Assembly: GCF_000190535.1 (NCBI RefSeq)
Contig: NC_015160.1
Span: 1,550,001 to 1,614,000 of the forward strand
DNA from: Odoribacter splanchnicus DSM 20712
GTDB taxonomy: Bacteria; Bacteroidota; Bacteroidia; Bacteroidales; Marinifilaceae
Direction of reading: 5' to 3'
Length of the DNA stretch: 64,000 bases
Shown here: in pieces, positions 53,470 to 61,932 of the stretch
Layout of the letters: every line of letters starts with the position of its first letter
Position numbering within the stretch: the stretch's first letter is position 1
Notes under the pieces: generated by a model
The model's database searches: none
The model's input: the letters and a program-made list of their open reading frames with translations, nothing else
Told to the model about the DNA's origin: nothing
Translations under genes and position numbers: made by a program

Positions 53470-55584
53470 TTATCTTAGTTCAATCCGGATATAAGACCCT
53501 TTGGGAACTTCCGCCCCGGGTTGGAGCGATTGCCGCTGTACCATTCCGGCACCGGAAAAATCGACTTTCAAACCGGAATTTTCCAATACGTACAGTGCAT
53601 CCCTCAAACCCATCCCCTTCACATTCGGCACCGATGAATAGGAAATCCGCCGGGGTTTGATCACGATATTTTCCCCTTCGTTGCTGGCCGTGACCACCCA
53701 ATCGGCACCATCCGCATCCCTCACTCCGTCTATATCCATATCCAATTCATCGAAAATAGTTCTAAAATCTTCTTTCAGGCCATTTTTACATACCGGCAAA
53801 GTTTTATCCGCTTCATATTCGGGTTTACCGTATTGTACGTATGCCATAGAGTAAACCTTATCGGCAATTTCCCGGAAAACCGGAGCCGATACAGTCGTGG
53901 CATAATAACCGTTCGTCGGATTATCGATCACGACAATACAGGAATACAAAGGCCGTTCGGCAGGGAAATATCCCACGAAGCTCGCCCGGTAACGTCCACC
54001 TCCATATCCGCTCGACCCGCTTGCCAAACGGGCTGTACCCGTTTTACCGGCGATCCGGTATTTAGGCGTATAAATATTCCGGGCCGTACCGTTTTCGACG
54101 ACTCCTTCCAACATATCTTTTACCTCGTTCAACGTCTTCCGGCTACAAATCCTTCCCCCGACTTCCTCCGGCTCGAAGGATTCCACTACCTCTCCCCGGT
54201 TCCGGATCTCTTTTACCAGGCGCGGACGCATCCGCTGACCGTCGTTGGCTATGGCATTATAAAAAGCCAGAATCTGCAGAGGAGTAACTTTTAATTCATA
54301 CCCGATACTCATCCAGGGCAAACTGATACCGCTCCAGCTTTTATCTTTGGGATATTTGATATAAGGCTCTATCTCTCCCGGCAGACAAATACCGGTTTTC
54401 TTATCCAACCCCATAGCATACCAGCGGTTTACAAATTTCTCCGGCCGGTCTTTATAATGATCATACACCAATTTCGCAATACCGTTCGACGATTTTTCCA
54501 TTATCTGTTTTACCGTCACTTTCCCTAAACCATCATGCGATTCGGTCAGATAACGGTCATAAAATTTATATCTCCCTGAAGTACCCAGGTCGATCGTATC
54601 GTAAGGAGTGACACACCCGTCCTCCAGCAAGGCGATCATAGTCGCTGCTTTGATTACAGATCCCGGTTCACCGGCACCACTGATAGCAAAATTCTGGTTT
54701 TCGATATATACCCCGTCCTTTCTGGCCAGATTGGCGATTGCTTTGATATCCCCGGTTTTCACTTCCATCAGGATAGCCGTACCGTGTGTCGCCTCGCTTT
54801 TCTCCATCTGTTTTTTCAGGGCATGCTGCACGATATCCTGATAATCCACATCTATCGTGGTCACGACATCGTGTCCATCTACCGGTTCCTTACGGGTAAT
54901 GACCATCCAGGTCCCCGACATCATCCGCTTGATCCCCTGTCCGCATTCACCCTTCAACTGGTTTTCAAAAGTAGCTTCCAGTCCTACCCGTCCTTCCCTC
55001 TCCCCGGTCTCCGATTCGTTCAGATAACCGATCGTCCGGCCGGCTAAATTCACATGGGGCTGTAATCTTTCGTCATTGACTATAGCCTGAAAACCACCTT
55101 TATTCTTTCCCAGACGGAAAATCGGGAATTGACGGATTTGTTTCAACTCCTTATGATTCACTTTACGTTTATTGATCAGCAAATAACGGTCGGGACGAGG
55201 TTTCCGATTGCGGGCACCCACCAGCTTATCTTTATAAAAAGCCTTACTTCCATCCTTAAAGAACCGGGATAAACACAAAGCCAGACTATCCACTTCAGCA
55301 TCGAACACTTTCTTATTCACTGCAATAGGATCGAAACGGAGTTCATAAAAAGGAACCGAGGTCGCCAGAATCCGACCGTCGGCTGCCCAGATATCTCCCC
55401 GGTTGGGTTCTATTTTGACAGGCTGCACCGGCACATTTGCCGACGCCATCTTCCGCCACTTTTCCCCTTCCACAGTCATCACTGCACAAGCTTTAGCCAG
55501 AATCAGACAACCGAACAGTACGATAAACACATAAACAATTATGGTTCTCCACGTTATGTCATCCTTTATTGCCATTTCGATCAC
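53470..55584 (-). CDS. ftsI: Septal penicillin-binding protein (FtsI type) with a PASTA domain
   Basis: A 704-residue class B PBP. N-terminal helix (about 15-33), dimerisation domain, transpeptidase with SxxK in PGSVIKAAT (near residue 310), SxN in KSSNGIAKL and KTG in AGKTGTARLA. A single PASTA domain closes the protein (VPNVKGMGLRDALYVLENSG). Start is GTG at 55584, giving a GTGA overlap with the ftsL stop; an ATG three codons on (55575) is the alternative. It works with FtsW. Confidence 0.95.
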   Translation of the reverse strand: MIEMAIKDDITWRTIIVYVFIVLFGCLILAKACAVMTVEGEKWRKMASANVPVQPVKIEPNRGDIWAADGRILATSVPFYELRFDPIAVNKKVFDAEVDSLALCLSRFFKDGSKAFYKDKLVGARNRKPRPDRYLLINKRKVNHKELKQIRQFPIFRLGKNKGGFQAIVNDERLQPHVNLAGRTIGYLNESETGEREGRVGLEATFENQLKGECGQGIKRMMSGTWMVITRKEPVDGHDVVTTIDVDYQDIVQHALKKQMEKSEATHGTAILMEVKTGDIKAIANLARKDGVYIENQNFAISGAGEPGSVIKAATMIALLEDGCVTPYDTIDLGTSGRYKFYDRYLTESHDGLGKVTVKQIMEKSSNGIAKLVYDHYKDRPEKFVNRWYAMGLDKKTGICLPGEIEPYIKYPKDKSWSGISLPWMSIGYELKVTPLQILAFYNAIANDGQRMRPRLVKEIRNRGEVVESFEPEEVGGRICSRKTLNEVKDMLEGVVENGTARNIYTPKYRIAGKTGTARLASGSSGYGGGRYRASFVGYFPAERPLYSCIVVIDNPTNGYYATTVSAPVFREIADKVYSMAYVQYGKPEYEADKTLPVCKNGLKEDFRTIFDELDMDIDGVRDADGADWVVTASNEGENIVIKPRRISYSSVPNVKGMGLRDALYVLENSGLKVDFSGAGMVQRQSLQPGAEVPKGSYIRIELR

Positions 55585-55961
55585 CGATACAATTTTACCG
55601 GAGGTTCTTTACTCTCCTCCAATGCTAATCCTTCATTTTTTATCCGTTTGATAATCTCCGATTGCTTGCGCATCAACATCAAATCCGCTGCTGCAGAAAT
55701 CGACTCGAAACGCAGATCGGTTACTTCCTTTTCCAGAAGAACCCTCTCCCGATGCAGCTTTTCAGTAGAATATCCATTGGATATATACCAAATCCCTAAA
55801 AAAGTAGCAAAAAGCACAAACCGGATATTCTGCCGCAGTTTTTCTGCGAGCAGACTTCCCTCCAATACACTTTTCACCGAGGACGCCGTTTTGGCCTCCT
55901 CTTGCCTCTTCTCCTCCACCGGCACATCTTCCGTTACCTTTTTTCTACTAAAAACTCCCAT
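55581..55961 (-). CDS. ftsL: FtsL-like division protein
   Basis: A 126-residue bitopic protein: charged cytosolic N-terminus (about 45 residues), one helix (RFVLFATFLGIWYISNGY) and a periplasmic coiled coil (HRERVLLEKEVTDLRFESIS). Assigned FtsL from topology and its place between rsmH and ftsI; sequence conservation is low. Confidence 0.85.
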   Translation of the reverse strand: MGVFSRKKVTEDVPVEEKRQEEAKTASSVKSVLEGSLLAEKLRQNIRFVLFATFLGIWYISNGYSTEKLHRERVLLEKEVTDLRFESISAAADLMLMRKQSEIIKRIKNEGLALEESKEPPVKLYR

Positions 55962-55979
55962 CTCTTTCCTTATTGTCTC

Positions 55980-56888
55980 TTAATCCTTCTTTCTCGCAAT
56001 CCGAAGCTTTGCACTCCTGGCCCGCGGATTACGCACGATTTCCTCTTCCGAGGGAACGATCACTTTCCGGTTGACCAATTCAAAGTTATGGTGTACATGA
56101 CCGAACACCAGATCCTTTTCCAATTTACCTTCCGCATTCCCGGCCTTCAAAAAATTCTTCACAATCCGATCTTCCAGAGAATGATAGGTAATAATCACCA
56201 ATCTGCCCCCCGGCTTCAATACCTCCATCGCCTGTTGCATCATCTCCTCCAAAGCTTCCAGCTCCCCGTTCACTTCTATCCGTAAAGCCTGATAGACTTT
56301 TGCCAGATATTTTTTTTCTTTCAACTTCGGAATACAAGGCAAAATAATCTGATAAAACGCCTCGGAAGTTTTTATTTCCTGATTTGCCCGGGCTTTCACG
56401 ATCAAATCCACCAACCTCCGGGCATTCTCCACCTCCCCGTAATTCCTGAAAATAGCGGTCAACTGTTCTGCATCGTAGGTATTCAGCACGGTAGCGGCTG
56501 TCAGCTTACTCCGTTGGTTCATCCTCATATCCAATTCCGCTTCGAACCGGAACGAAAATCCCCGGCCGGCTTCATCGAATTCATGAGAAGATACCCCCAA
56601 ATCCGCCAGAATGCCATCCGCTTCTTCATACCCATAATAGCGCATAAAATTACGCAAATATCTGAAATTATGATTCACAAAAATAAAACGATCATCTTCC
56701 GGCACATTAGCCAAAGCATCCTCATCCTGATCGAACCCCAGCAAACATCCCTCTGCATCCAATCGTTTCAATATCTCCCCGGAATGTCCCCCCCCCCCGA
56801 AGGTCAGATCCAGATACACACCTCCCTGCCGGATATCCAATCCATCGACAGACTCTTTCAGCAAAACCGGTACATGATATTCGGACAT
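55980..56888 (-). CDS. rsmH: 16S rRNA (cytosine(1402)-N(4))-methyltransferase
   Basis: A 302-residue SAM-dependent enzyme. HVPVLLKESVDGL at the N-terminus, SAM site DLTFGGGGHSGEIL, DLGVSSHEFDEAGRGFSF, and the C-terminal SLEDRIVKNF. The four glycines of the SAM loop are encoded by an uninterrupted run of 11 G (56788-56798, C on the plus strand), a slippage-prone tract. Second gene of the cluster, after mraZ. Confidence 0.95.
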   Translation of the reverse strand: MSEYHVPVLLKESVDGLDIRQGGVYLDLTFGGGGHSGEILKRLDAEGCLLGFDQDEDALANVPEDDRFIFVNHNFRYLRNFMRYYGYEEADGILADLGVSSHEFDEAGRGFSFRFEAELDMRMNQRSKLTAATVLNTYDAEQLTAIFRNYGEVENARRLVDLIVKARANQEIKTSEAFYQIILPCIPKLKEKKYLAKVYQALRIEVNGELEALEEMMQQAMEVLKPGGRLVIITYHSLEDRIVKNFLKAGNAEGKLEKDLVFGHVHHNFELVNRKVIVPSEEEIVRNPRARSAKLRIARKKD

Positions 56889-56900
56889 ATCTATCGTATA

Positions 56901-57347
56901 TTAGTTTTTAAAAATTTCTTCCGCCATCATCCCTAACTCTTCTCCACTAATCGCCACCTCCTCATACACCCTGGCATCCCACACCTGTATCATCGAATCC
57001 TGCGCAGCCAACACCATTTCCTTATCGATTCCGATCTCATCCAGCATCTTCCGGGGTAGTAAAATCCGGCCATTGGTATCCATCTCTACCTCCTGCGTTC
57101 CCCGACAAAACTCCCTAAAAAAAGCCGCATGTTTAGGATCGAACAAATTCAGACGGGCACGTACCCCTGCAATCATATTTTCCCATTCCTGCAAAGGATA
57201 CATATCGATGCACTTCCCGAAGACATTTTTCCGCAAAACAAAAAACGTCTGTTGCGAAGCCACCATCACTCTCCGGAAAGAGGCAGGCACCACAACCCGA
57301 CATTTGCTATCAGCTTTACAGGTATAATCTCCGATAAATGAAGCCAT
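56901..57347 (-). CDS. mraZ: Transcriptional regulator MraZ
   Basis: A 148-residue protein of two SpoVT/AbrB-like MraZ domains (GDYTCKADSKCRVVVPASFR and the second FCRGTQEVEMDTNGRILLP). It starts the division cluster and in other bacteria represses its own operon by binding tandem TGGGN boxes. Three such boxes lie about 95 bp upstream (57441-57465). Confidence 0.94.
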   Translation of the reverse strand: MASFIGDYTCKADSKCRVVVPASFRRVMVASQQTFFVLRKNVFGKCIDMYPLQEWENMIAGVRARLNLFDPKHAAFFREFCRGTQEVEMDTNGRILLPRKMLDEIGIDKEMVLAAQDSMIQVWDARVYEEVAISGEELGMMAEEIFKN

Positions 57348-57423
57348 CGTATTACCAATTAATTCTATAACAACTTATTACAAACATACACAGCTCCCGA
57401 AAACAAGAGGTGGATTTGTGATG

Positions 57424-57465
57424 TAAAGTTAGGAAATATTTCCCACTTTAAACCACTTTACCCCA
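57424..57465 (-). promoter_or_regulatory. MraZ operator and likely dcw promoter
   Basis: On the minus strand TGGGG-TAAAG-TGGTT-TAAAG-TGGGA: three TGGNN boxes (57465-57461, 57455-57451, 57445-57441) with 5-bp spacers, a 10-bp period exactly as described for MraZ boxes. TAACTTTA (57431-57424), one base off TAnnTTTG, lies 9 bp on, so the boxes cover the -33 region. Confidence 0.8.
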
Positions 57466-57526
57466 CTTTTTTATTAAAAATAACGTATTCCCAAGCAGGA
57501 CAAGTATATGAACGACGAAGTACCCA

Positions 57527-57572
57527 TATAATCCGCAAAACGAATTGTGCACAATTCGTTTTGCGGATTATA
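57527..57572. repeat. 46-bp perfect palindrome
   Basis: Arms 57527-57549 and 57550-57572 are exact reverse complements with no spacer, centred on GTGCAC. It lies between the mraZ operator and the integrase. It has no T tail, which argues against a simple terminator. It may be an insertion or recombination site. Confidence 0.85.
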
Positions 57573-57719
57573 GTATTTGGCAACACCCGTACCCCGATTT
57601 TTAATCAGAGAACGGCTAAGCCTTTCGAAGGCTATGCTTTCCCTAAGGTTCCTCCATATATCAGCTACTATAAAATCAATTTAAACCTATATTAAAACCA
57701 ATTTATCTAACTTTTAATA
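57573..57719. other. Intergenic stretch without a gene
   Basis: No ORF is supported. A 6-bp hairpin AGCCTT-TCG-AAGGCT lies near 57617-57632, and AT-rich sequence leads into the 11-bp repeats. Confidence 0.5.
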
Positions 57720-57763
57720 TGGATTTAATGTGAATTTAACCTGAATTTAATCTGGATTTGAAG
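57720..57763. repeat. Four 11-bp direct repeats upstream of the integrase
   Basis: TGGATTTAATG, TGAATTTAACC, TGAATTTAATC and TGGATTTGAAG follow each other without spacers (57720-57763). An 11-bp period puts each unit on nearly the same DNA face, as in arm-type sites for a recombinase or its accessory protein. Role inferred. Confidence 0.7.
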
Positions 57764-57996
57764 ATACGAATCCCAGGCGGATCACTGAAAACAAAAGAAA
57801 AATCAAGCAAATCCTTGATAATCAGACATTAGCAGGGATTTCTTTTTTCTGGCAGATAGCAGAAAATAGCCGTTTCAAGCATATTGTTGGTGTGCAAATC
57901 GTGGTACATAAATCAGGCTGAAAAAAGTCCCACGATTTAGCTTCTTTCTCACTGATTCATAGCATTTTGCATGGTCGTACTTTGGAAGAGAATACA

Positions 57997-58004
57997 TAGT
58001 TTTG
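57997..58004 (+). promoter_or_regulatory. -7 element of the integrase gene
   Basis: TAGTTTTG fits TAnnTTTG and lies 23 bp before the ATG at 58027; the -33 match is poor. Confidence 0.5.
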
Positions 58005-58026
58005 TAACTCTAAAAACGATGTAAAA

Positions 58027-59247
58027 ATGGCTAGAAAAACCTTCAATGTGCTATTCTTTATCAAGAAAGCCAGATTATTAAAGAATGGAGAAGCACCCGT
58101 GTGCATGAGAATTACTGTAAACGGCTGTATGGTAGATGTTTTAGTAAAAAGAAGCTGTCCTGTAAATCTATGGAATCAGGCAAAAGAAAACTCCAAAGGA
58201 AAAGATCGTATGTCGGTGGAACTGAACCACTACTTGGAAATCACACGCTCTCGCATACACCAAATTTATAGAGAACTGGAATCCACAGGTAAGACTATTA
58301 CAGTCGATCTTATGAGAAAGCTATATTATGGGGTGGATGAAGATAGTAAAACGCTATTGCAAGTATTCAGAGAGCATAACGAACAAAGCCGTAAGCTAAT
58401 CGGTAAGGACTTCGTTAGTAAGACCGTTCAACGGTATGAAACCACTACCCGATATTTAGAGGAATTCATAAAGAAAGAATATCAATTATCTGATATTGCC
58501 CTAAACAACTTGGAAGCCAACTTTATTTCTAAGTTCGATGCTTTTTTGAAAATTGAAAAAGGTTGTGCGCAGAATTCAGCTATCACCCGATTGAAGAACT
58601 TGAAGAAGATTATCCGTATTGCTTTGGAAAACGACTGGATAAAGAAAGATCCGTTTGCTTACTATCGCTTCAAACTGGAAGAAACCGATCCTGAGTTCCT
58701 GACGATGGACGAGATTAAAATTATTCTTGCAAAAGAATTCACGATTAAGCGAGTAGAACAGGTACGTGACGTTTTTATCTTTTGCATTTTTACTGGATTG
58801 GCGTTCAGCGATGTGAAAGATTTATCACCCGAACACTTGGTAAAAGACAACAAAGGGGAGCTTTGGATAAGAAAGAACCGCCAAAAGACAAAAATCATGT
58901 GCAACATTCCTGTGCTGCCTGTAGCAGCTTCTATACTTGATAAATATAAGGATGTGGCAGAGTGTACCGGAAAACTTTTACCTGTATTGTGTAATCAACG
59001 CATGAACAGTTATTTGAAAGAAATTGCCGATGTGTGCGGAATTCATAAAAATCTTAGCACTCATACGGCCAGACATAGCTATGCCACTTCCGTGTGCCTT
59101 GCAAATGGCGTAAGTATGGAAAATGTAGCCAAGATGTTAGGTCATGCAGATACCAGCGTGACGAAACACTACGCACGGGTACTGGATCAGAATATTCTAA
59201 AGGATATGCAGAAAGTGAATAGCTGCTTGTCGGAATTGGCTATATAA
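58027..59247 (+). CDS. Tyrosine recombinase (Bacteroidales element integrase)
   Basis: A 406-residue site-specific integrase. Arm-binding/N-terminal part (about 1-100), core-binding SAM-like domain (about 110-210) and catalytic domain. Visible residues: Lys in RKNRQKTKI, HTARHSYAT (His and second Arg), LGHADTSVTKHYAR (His and nucleophile Tyr). Where the first catalytic Arg usually stands the sequence is TGLAFSDV; IntDOT of CTnDOT is also known to lack Arg at this place. It moves the element into and out of the chromosome. A perfect 10-bp hairpin terminator follows. Confidence 0.93.
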   Translation: MARKTFNVLFFIKKARLLKNGEAPVCMRITVNGCMVDVLVKRSCPVNLWNQAKENSKGKDRMSVELNHYLEITRSRIHQIYRELESTGKTITVDLMRKLYYGVDEDSKTLLQVFREHNEQSRKLIGKDFVSKTVQRYETTTRYLEEFIKKEYQLSDIALNNLEANFISKFDAFLKIEKGCAQNSAITRLKNLKKIIRIALENDWIKKDPFAYYRFKLEETDPEFLTMDEIKIILAKEFTIKRVEQVRDVFIFCIFTGLAFSDVKDLSPEHLVKDNKGELWIRKNRQKTKIMCNIPVLPVAASILDKYKDVAECTGKLLPVLCNQRMNSYLKEIADVCGIHKNLSTHTARHSYATSVCLANGVSMENVAKMLGHADTSVTKHYARVLDQNILKDMQKVNSCLSELAI

Positions 59248-59270
59248 ATAAGGCAGTAGCCAATATAGAA

Positions 59271-59316
59271 AAAAGGATTGGGAATAATGAACTTCATTTT
59301 CTCAATCCTTTTCTTT
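59271..59316 (+). terminator. Intrinsic terminator after the integrase gene
   Basis: AAAAGGATTG (59271-59280) pairs exactly with CAATCCTTTT (59303-59312), then CTTTT. A second 8-bp hairpin, ATTGGCTA/TAGCCAAT (59235-59264), overlaps the stop codon just before it. Confidence 0.8.
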
Positions 59317-59344
59317 TAAAGTAAGTTTTCCAGAACCCAATATG

Positions 59345-59491
59345 AAGCATTGACAAAGGTAATTTCCGTATTTAGCCTGTTCAAGTCCAAGCCTTCGGTT
59401 TAGATAAAAATCTTCCTCTCATTGCATTTCGAGCGTATTTTTATCTAAAGACTTGCACAGACTAAATACTTCACTGGAAAAGTCAATGATT
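59345..59491. repeat. Nested inverted repeat, four stem segments
   Basis: From outside in: CATTGAC (59348-59354)/GTCAATG (59482-59488); TTTCC (59363-59367)/GGAAA (59476-59480); a 20-bp arm at 59368-59387 pairing at 18 of 20 positions with 59450-59469; and TTTAGATAAAAAT (59399-59411)/ATTTTTATCTAAA (59437-59449), exact. An 11-nt bulge (59388-59398) lies only on the left side, and a 25-nt loop closes it. Too elaborate for a terminator. Confidence 0.8.
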
Positions 59492-59532
59492 CAAATTAAA
59501 TTCCGAAAAACAATGTTTTTGTGAGTGGCAGA

Positions 59533-59826
59533 TTATTCTTTCCAACTTTCAAAATAATGCTTTTGGAGCAGTTTATCAATATCGCTCTGGCGATAGATGA
59601 TTTTACCTTTTATCTGGATAAAGGGGATTAGCCCTGTATCTCGCCACTCTTGCAGGGTTCGCAAACTGACATTCAGTTTCTTGGAAACTTCATTATTAGA
59701 AAGAAAGCGTTCCCCGTTCAGGTGGGGCTTGTAATGCTTAACTATAGATTCAATACCGATCAGCATCGAATCAAGCGAAGAAATAAACTCTTTAATTTGC
59801 AGGGTATCTTTATTTATTAGTTCCAT
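59533..59826 (-). CDS. Helix-turn-helix (excisionase/MerR-like) protein
   Basis: A 97-residue DNA-binding protein with an N-terminal helix region and an HTH_17-type winged helix: FLSNNEVSKKLNVSLRTLQEWRDTG (residues about 41-65) and IKGKIIYRQSDIDKLL. Such proteins act as excisionases or regulators in Bacteroidales mobile elements. Last of three minus-strand genes. Confidence 0.82.
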   Translation of the reverse strand: MELINKDTLQIKEFISSLDSMLIGIESIVKHYKPHLNGERFLSNNEVSKKLNVSLRTLQEWRDTGLIPFIQIKGKIIYRQSDIDKLLQKHYFESWKE

Positions 59827-59879
59827 GACTGAAAGATTGTTTTATTGAAATATTGATTTCAAGATTGCTATATGGCTGA

Positions 59880-60173
59880 TTAGTTGCGCAGATAGTCACC
59901 AAGTGATGAAATGCTAAGTACATCTTTTGCCGGATCATAATCTACATAGAGTCGTTTGGATGCACTGGTAATAAAATACTGGCTACCATCTTGCTGTATC
60001 TCATAAGTAGCGGGTGAAGCTTGTTTAGTGGTTTCCGATACATATATAATAGAAAGAAGGTACTCTTTATCGCTCCGATAAATGATTATCGTAGGATTCA
60101 GATTAATGCTTTCCCATGTGCCTACAATGGAAAACAGATTGAAGGACGGATAATCTTCTTTAGTTCTTTTCAT
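59880..60173 (-). CDS. DUF3876 family protein
   Basis: A 97-residue protein from the ATG at 60173 (MKRTKEDYPS); an upstream frame extension lies inside the preceding gene. The beta-rich pattern (VGTWESINLNPTIIIYRSDKEYLL, then TYEIQQDGSQYFI) fits DUF3876, found in Bacteroidales conjugative and mobilisable elements. Function unknown. Overlaps the upstream HTH gene by 14 bp. Confidence 0.75.
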   Translation of the reverse strand: MKRTKEDYPSFNLFSIVGTWESINLNPTIIIYRSDKEYLLSIIYVSETTKQASPATYEIQQDGSQYFITSASKRLYVDYDPAKDVLSISSLGDYLRN

Positions 60174-60474
60174 AAGGCGTGGTTTGTTTGGGTGACTGAT
60201 TTTGTGTTTCACTGTCCGCAATAATTCTTTCAATATCGGAAGACTTATAATAAATCTTGCTCCCTATTTGAGAATAAGCCAGTCGCCCACTACTTCGGTA
60301 ATATTGCAGCGTTCGCTTGCTCAAGCCTAACAACAGGCACACTTCCTGACTATCCAGCCAGTTTTCTACTTTTTGAGTATGACTGCTGCACAAACTCTCT
60401 ATCCGTTTGGCAAACTCCGTGAAGCTCTCGCAGACATACGAAAATGTTCTTTTTTCGATGGTTACTACTTCCAT
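60160..60474 (-). CDS. Helix-turn-helix domain protein
   Basis: A 104-residue paralog in type of the protein at 59533: N-terminal helical region, then WLDSQEVCLLLGLSKRTLQYYRSSG and IGSKIYYKSSDIERII, an HTH_17/excisionase-like winged helix. First gene of the minus-strand trio. Possible role in excision or regulation of element genes. Confidence 0.82.
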   Translation of the reverse strand: MEVVTIEKRTFSYVCESFTEFAKRIESLCSSHTQKVENWLDSQEVCLLLGLSKRTLQYYRSSGRLAYSQIGSKIYYKSSDIERIIADSETQNQSPKQTTPYEKN

Positions 60475-61004
60475 ACATTTAATTTTTAATGGTTAATAAA
60501 ACGTGTTGATTCTATTTTCATCGGCAAATGAAAGAAGAATCAAGAGCCGTTTTCTAAACTGTCCGAGAGTGGTATAAAAAGACTGTTTATGGCAAAATGA
60601 CACATGAATAATTTATTAGTCATAATACTCTTGCGGCACAACTATCAAAATGAATCCGAGTTAATTAATGGCGACAAGCTAAATAGATAAAAGGTAGAAT
60701 GACAGAAAAGAGAAGTTTTATATGATACATTTTTAGCATATTCGATTAATCATTACTAAAATGGGAATCATGAAAAGATTAAAGTAGTTTTTACACATGA
60801 TTTATAACCTGCGTATTAATAATAGCCATGGAAAGAGGTCAGAATAAGAATAACAAGAGGATACGGTAGAGGCAATACACGTACTTATGACTATGGTTTG
60901 GCGTGAAGTGGCTCTGCTGATAGTTACATACCCTTTTTTGTATCCCTACAAATAGGGATTGTTTTATAGAAAACACCCATTTGTATGGATTGTTTTATTT
61001 TTGA
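60475..61004. other. Intergenic stretch between divergent HTH and tetR genes
   Basis: No gene is supported. It holds a hairpin ATCCCTACAAATAGGGAT (60942-60959) and two copies of GGATTGTTTTAT (about 60955 and 60988). Promoters for both flanking genes should lie here or just beyond, but no good TAnnTTTG is visible. Confidence 0.5.
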
Positions 61005-61024
61005 AATACAACGTACTTTGTATT
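61005..61024. promoter_or_regulatory. Probable TetR operator
   Basis: AATACAA (61005-61011) and TTGTATT (61018-61024) form a palindrome with a 6-bp centre, 27 bp before the tetR ATG; the usual placement for autorepression. Confidence 0.6.
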
Positions 61025-61051
61025 CTAATAACAGGAACTACGTTCTGACCT

Positions 61052-61678
61052 ATGCAAACAACAAAAGAATATACACATAAATTATTGTTGGAAACAGCAA
61101 GGAGAGCCTTTTTCAAGAAGGGCTTTAAGGCTGTGTCTATGCGTGAAATATCCAAATTGTCGGGTATCGGTCTGAGCAACATCTACAATTATTATCCTTG
61201 TAAGGACGATTTGTTGGCTGACGTGTTGCATCCGCTTTTGGAGGCGATGAACAGTATGCTGGAAGATCATAATCGCCCGGAGGCCTTTTCTTTGGATGTC
61301 TTTACCTCCGAAGAATATCATCGCTCATCCATGAAGGAGGTAATGAACATCGTAAGACGGTATCGTGAAGAATTTAAGTTACTTTTTTCATCTATCCAAG
61401 ACTCTCGTTTCAATGATTATTGGGAACAATGGATTAAAAGAAGTACAGTAATGGGTATAGAATATATGGAAGGTATGAAAAAGCTCTACCCTGATCTGCA
61501 TACCGATATTTCTCTATTCTTTATGCACTTCACCTGCTCATGGTGGGTTAATATGATGAAAGAGGTGGTGCAACATGAAGAGCTTTCCAGTGAAGAAATT
61601 GAATGTTTTATTGGTGAGTATATCCGCTTTAGCACAGGAGGCTGGAAAAGGCTCATGAATGTAAAAATAGAAAGATGA
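61052..61678 (+). CDS. TetR/AcrR family regulator
   Basis: A 208-residue repressor: N-terminal HTH (about 8-55) AFFKKGFKAVSMREISKLSG with IYNYYPCKDDLLADVL, then a helical ligand-binding domain. Ligand unknown. Its stop overlaps the ATG of the following Cys-rich gene (ATGA), so it probably controls the cargo operon including itself through the palindrome at 61005. Confidence 0.9.
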   Translation: MQTTKEYTHKLLLETARRAFFKKGFKAVSMREISKLSGIGLSNIYNYYPCKDDLLADVLHPLLEAMNSMLEDHNRPEAFSLDVFTSEEYHRSSMKEVMNIVRRYREEFKLLFSSIQDSRFNDYWEQWIKRSTVMGIEYMEGMKKLYPDLHTDISLFFMHFTCSWWVNMMKEVVQHEELSSEEIECFIGEYIRFSTGGWKRLMNVKIER

Positions 61679-61932
61679 AAACAAATAGAAACATCCACAC
61701 ATCCTCCTGCCTACAATGCAACCCTTGTGGAAGCGGTTGTACAATTGTGGACAATCGGATTTCTTTCGTATTCGATTCGGAAAAGAAGCACTTTAGCCAT
61801 CTTCTGTTCGACCCGACACCCGTTGCTTGCATGGGCAGATGCGGCAGGTCTTGTCAAGCAGGATTTCGCTTGGTGCAGGAGGCTAAATACCGCACCACTT
61901 CGGTAGAACAACTAAAAACAATCAATATATGA
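61675..61932 (+). CDS. Small cysteine-rich protein of unknown function
   Basis: 85 residues with nine cysteines in two groups: SCLQCNPCGSGCT near the N-terminus and ACMGRCGRSCQAGF near residues 51-64. The spacing suggests metal or Fe-S binding. Overlaps tetR and the next ORF by 4 bp each, which supports translation as a coupled set. Not recognised as a known family. Confidence 0.6.
   Translation: MKTNRNIHTSSCLQCNPCGSGCTIVDNRISFVFDSEKKHFSHLLFDPTPVACMGRCGRSCQAGFRLVQEAKYRTTSVEQLKTINI

Noticed and set aside
57488..57497. Further ATTCCCAAG match to the RNA element loop
   Set aside because: No flanking stems, GTTC box or T run, so chance is likely.
57764..57795. Possible tRNA gene or tRNA 3' end
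   Set aside because: Only a T-arm-like string is seen; acceptor, anticodon and D arms are missing. Kept only as a weak attachment-site idea.
59345..59491. Integron attC site
   Set aside because: Nested pairing is similar in spirit, but no R-box consensus pair is found and the neighbouring recombinase is not an integron integrase.
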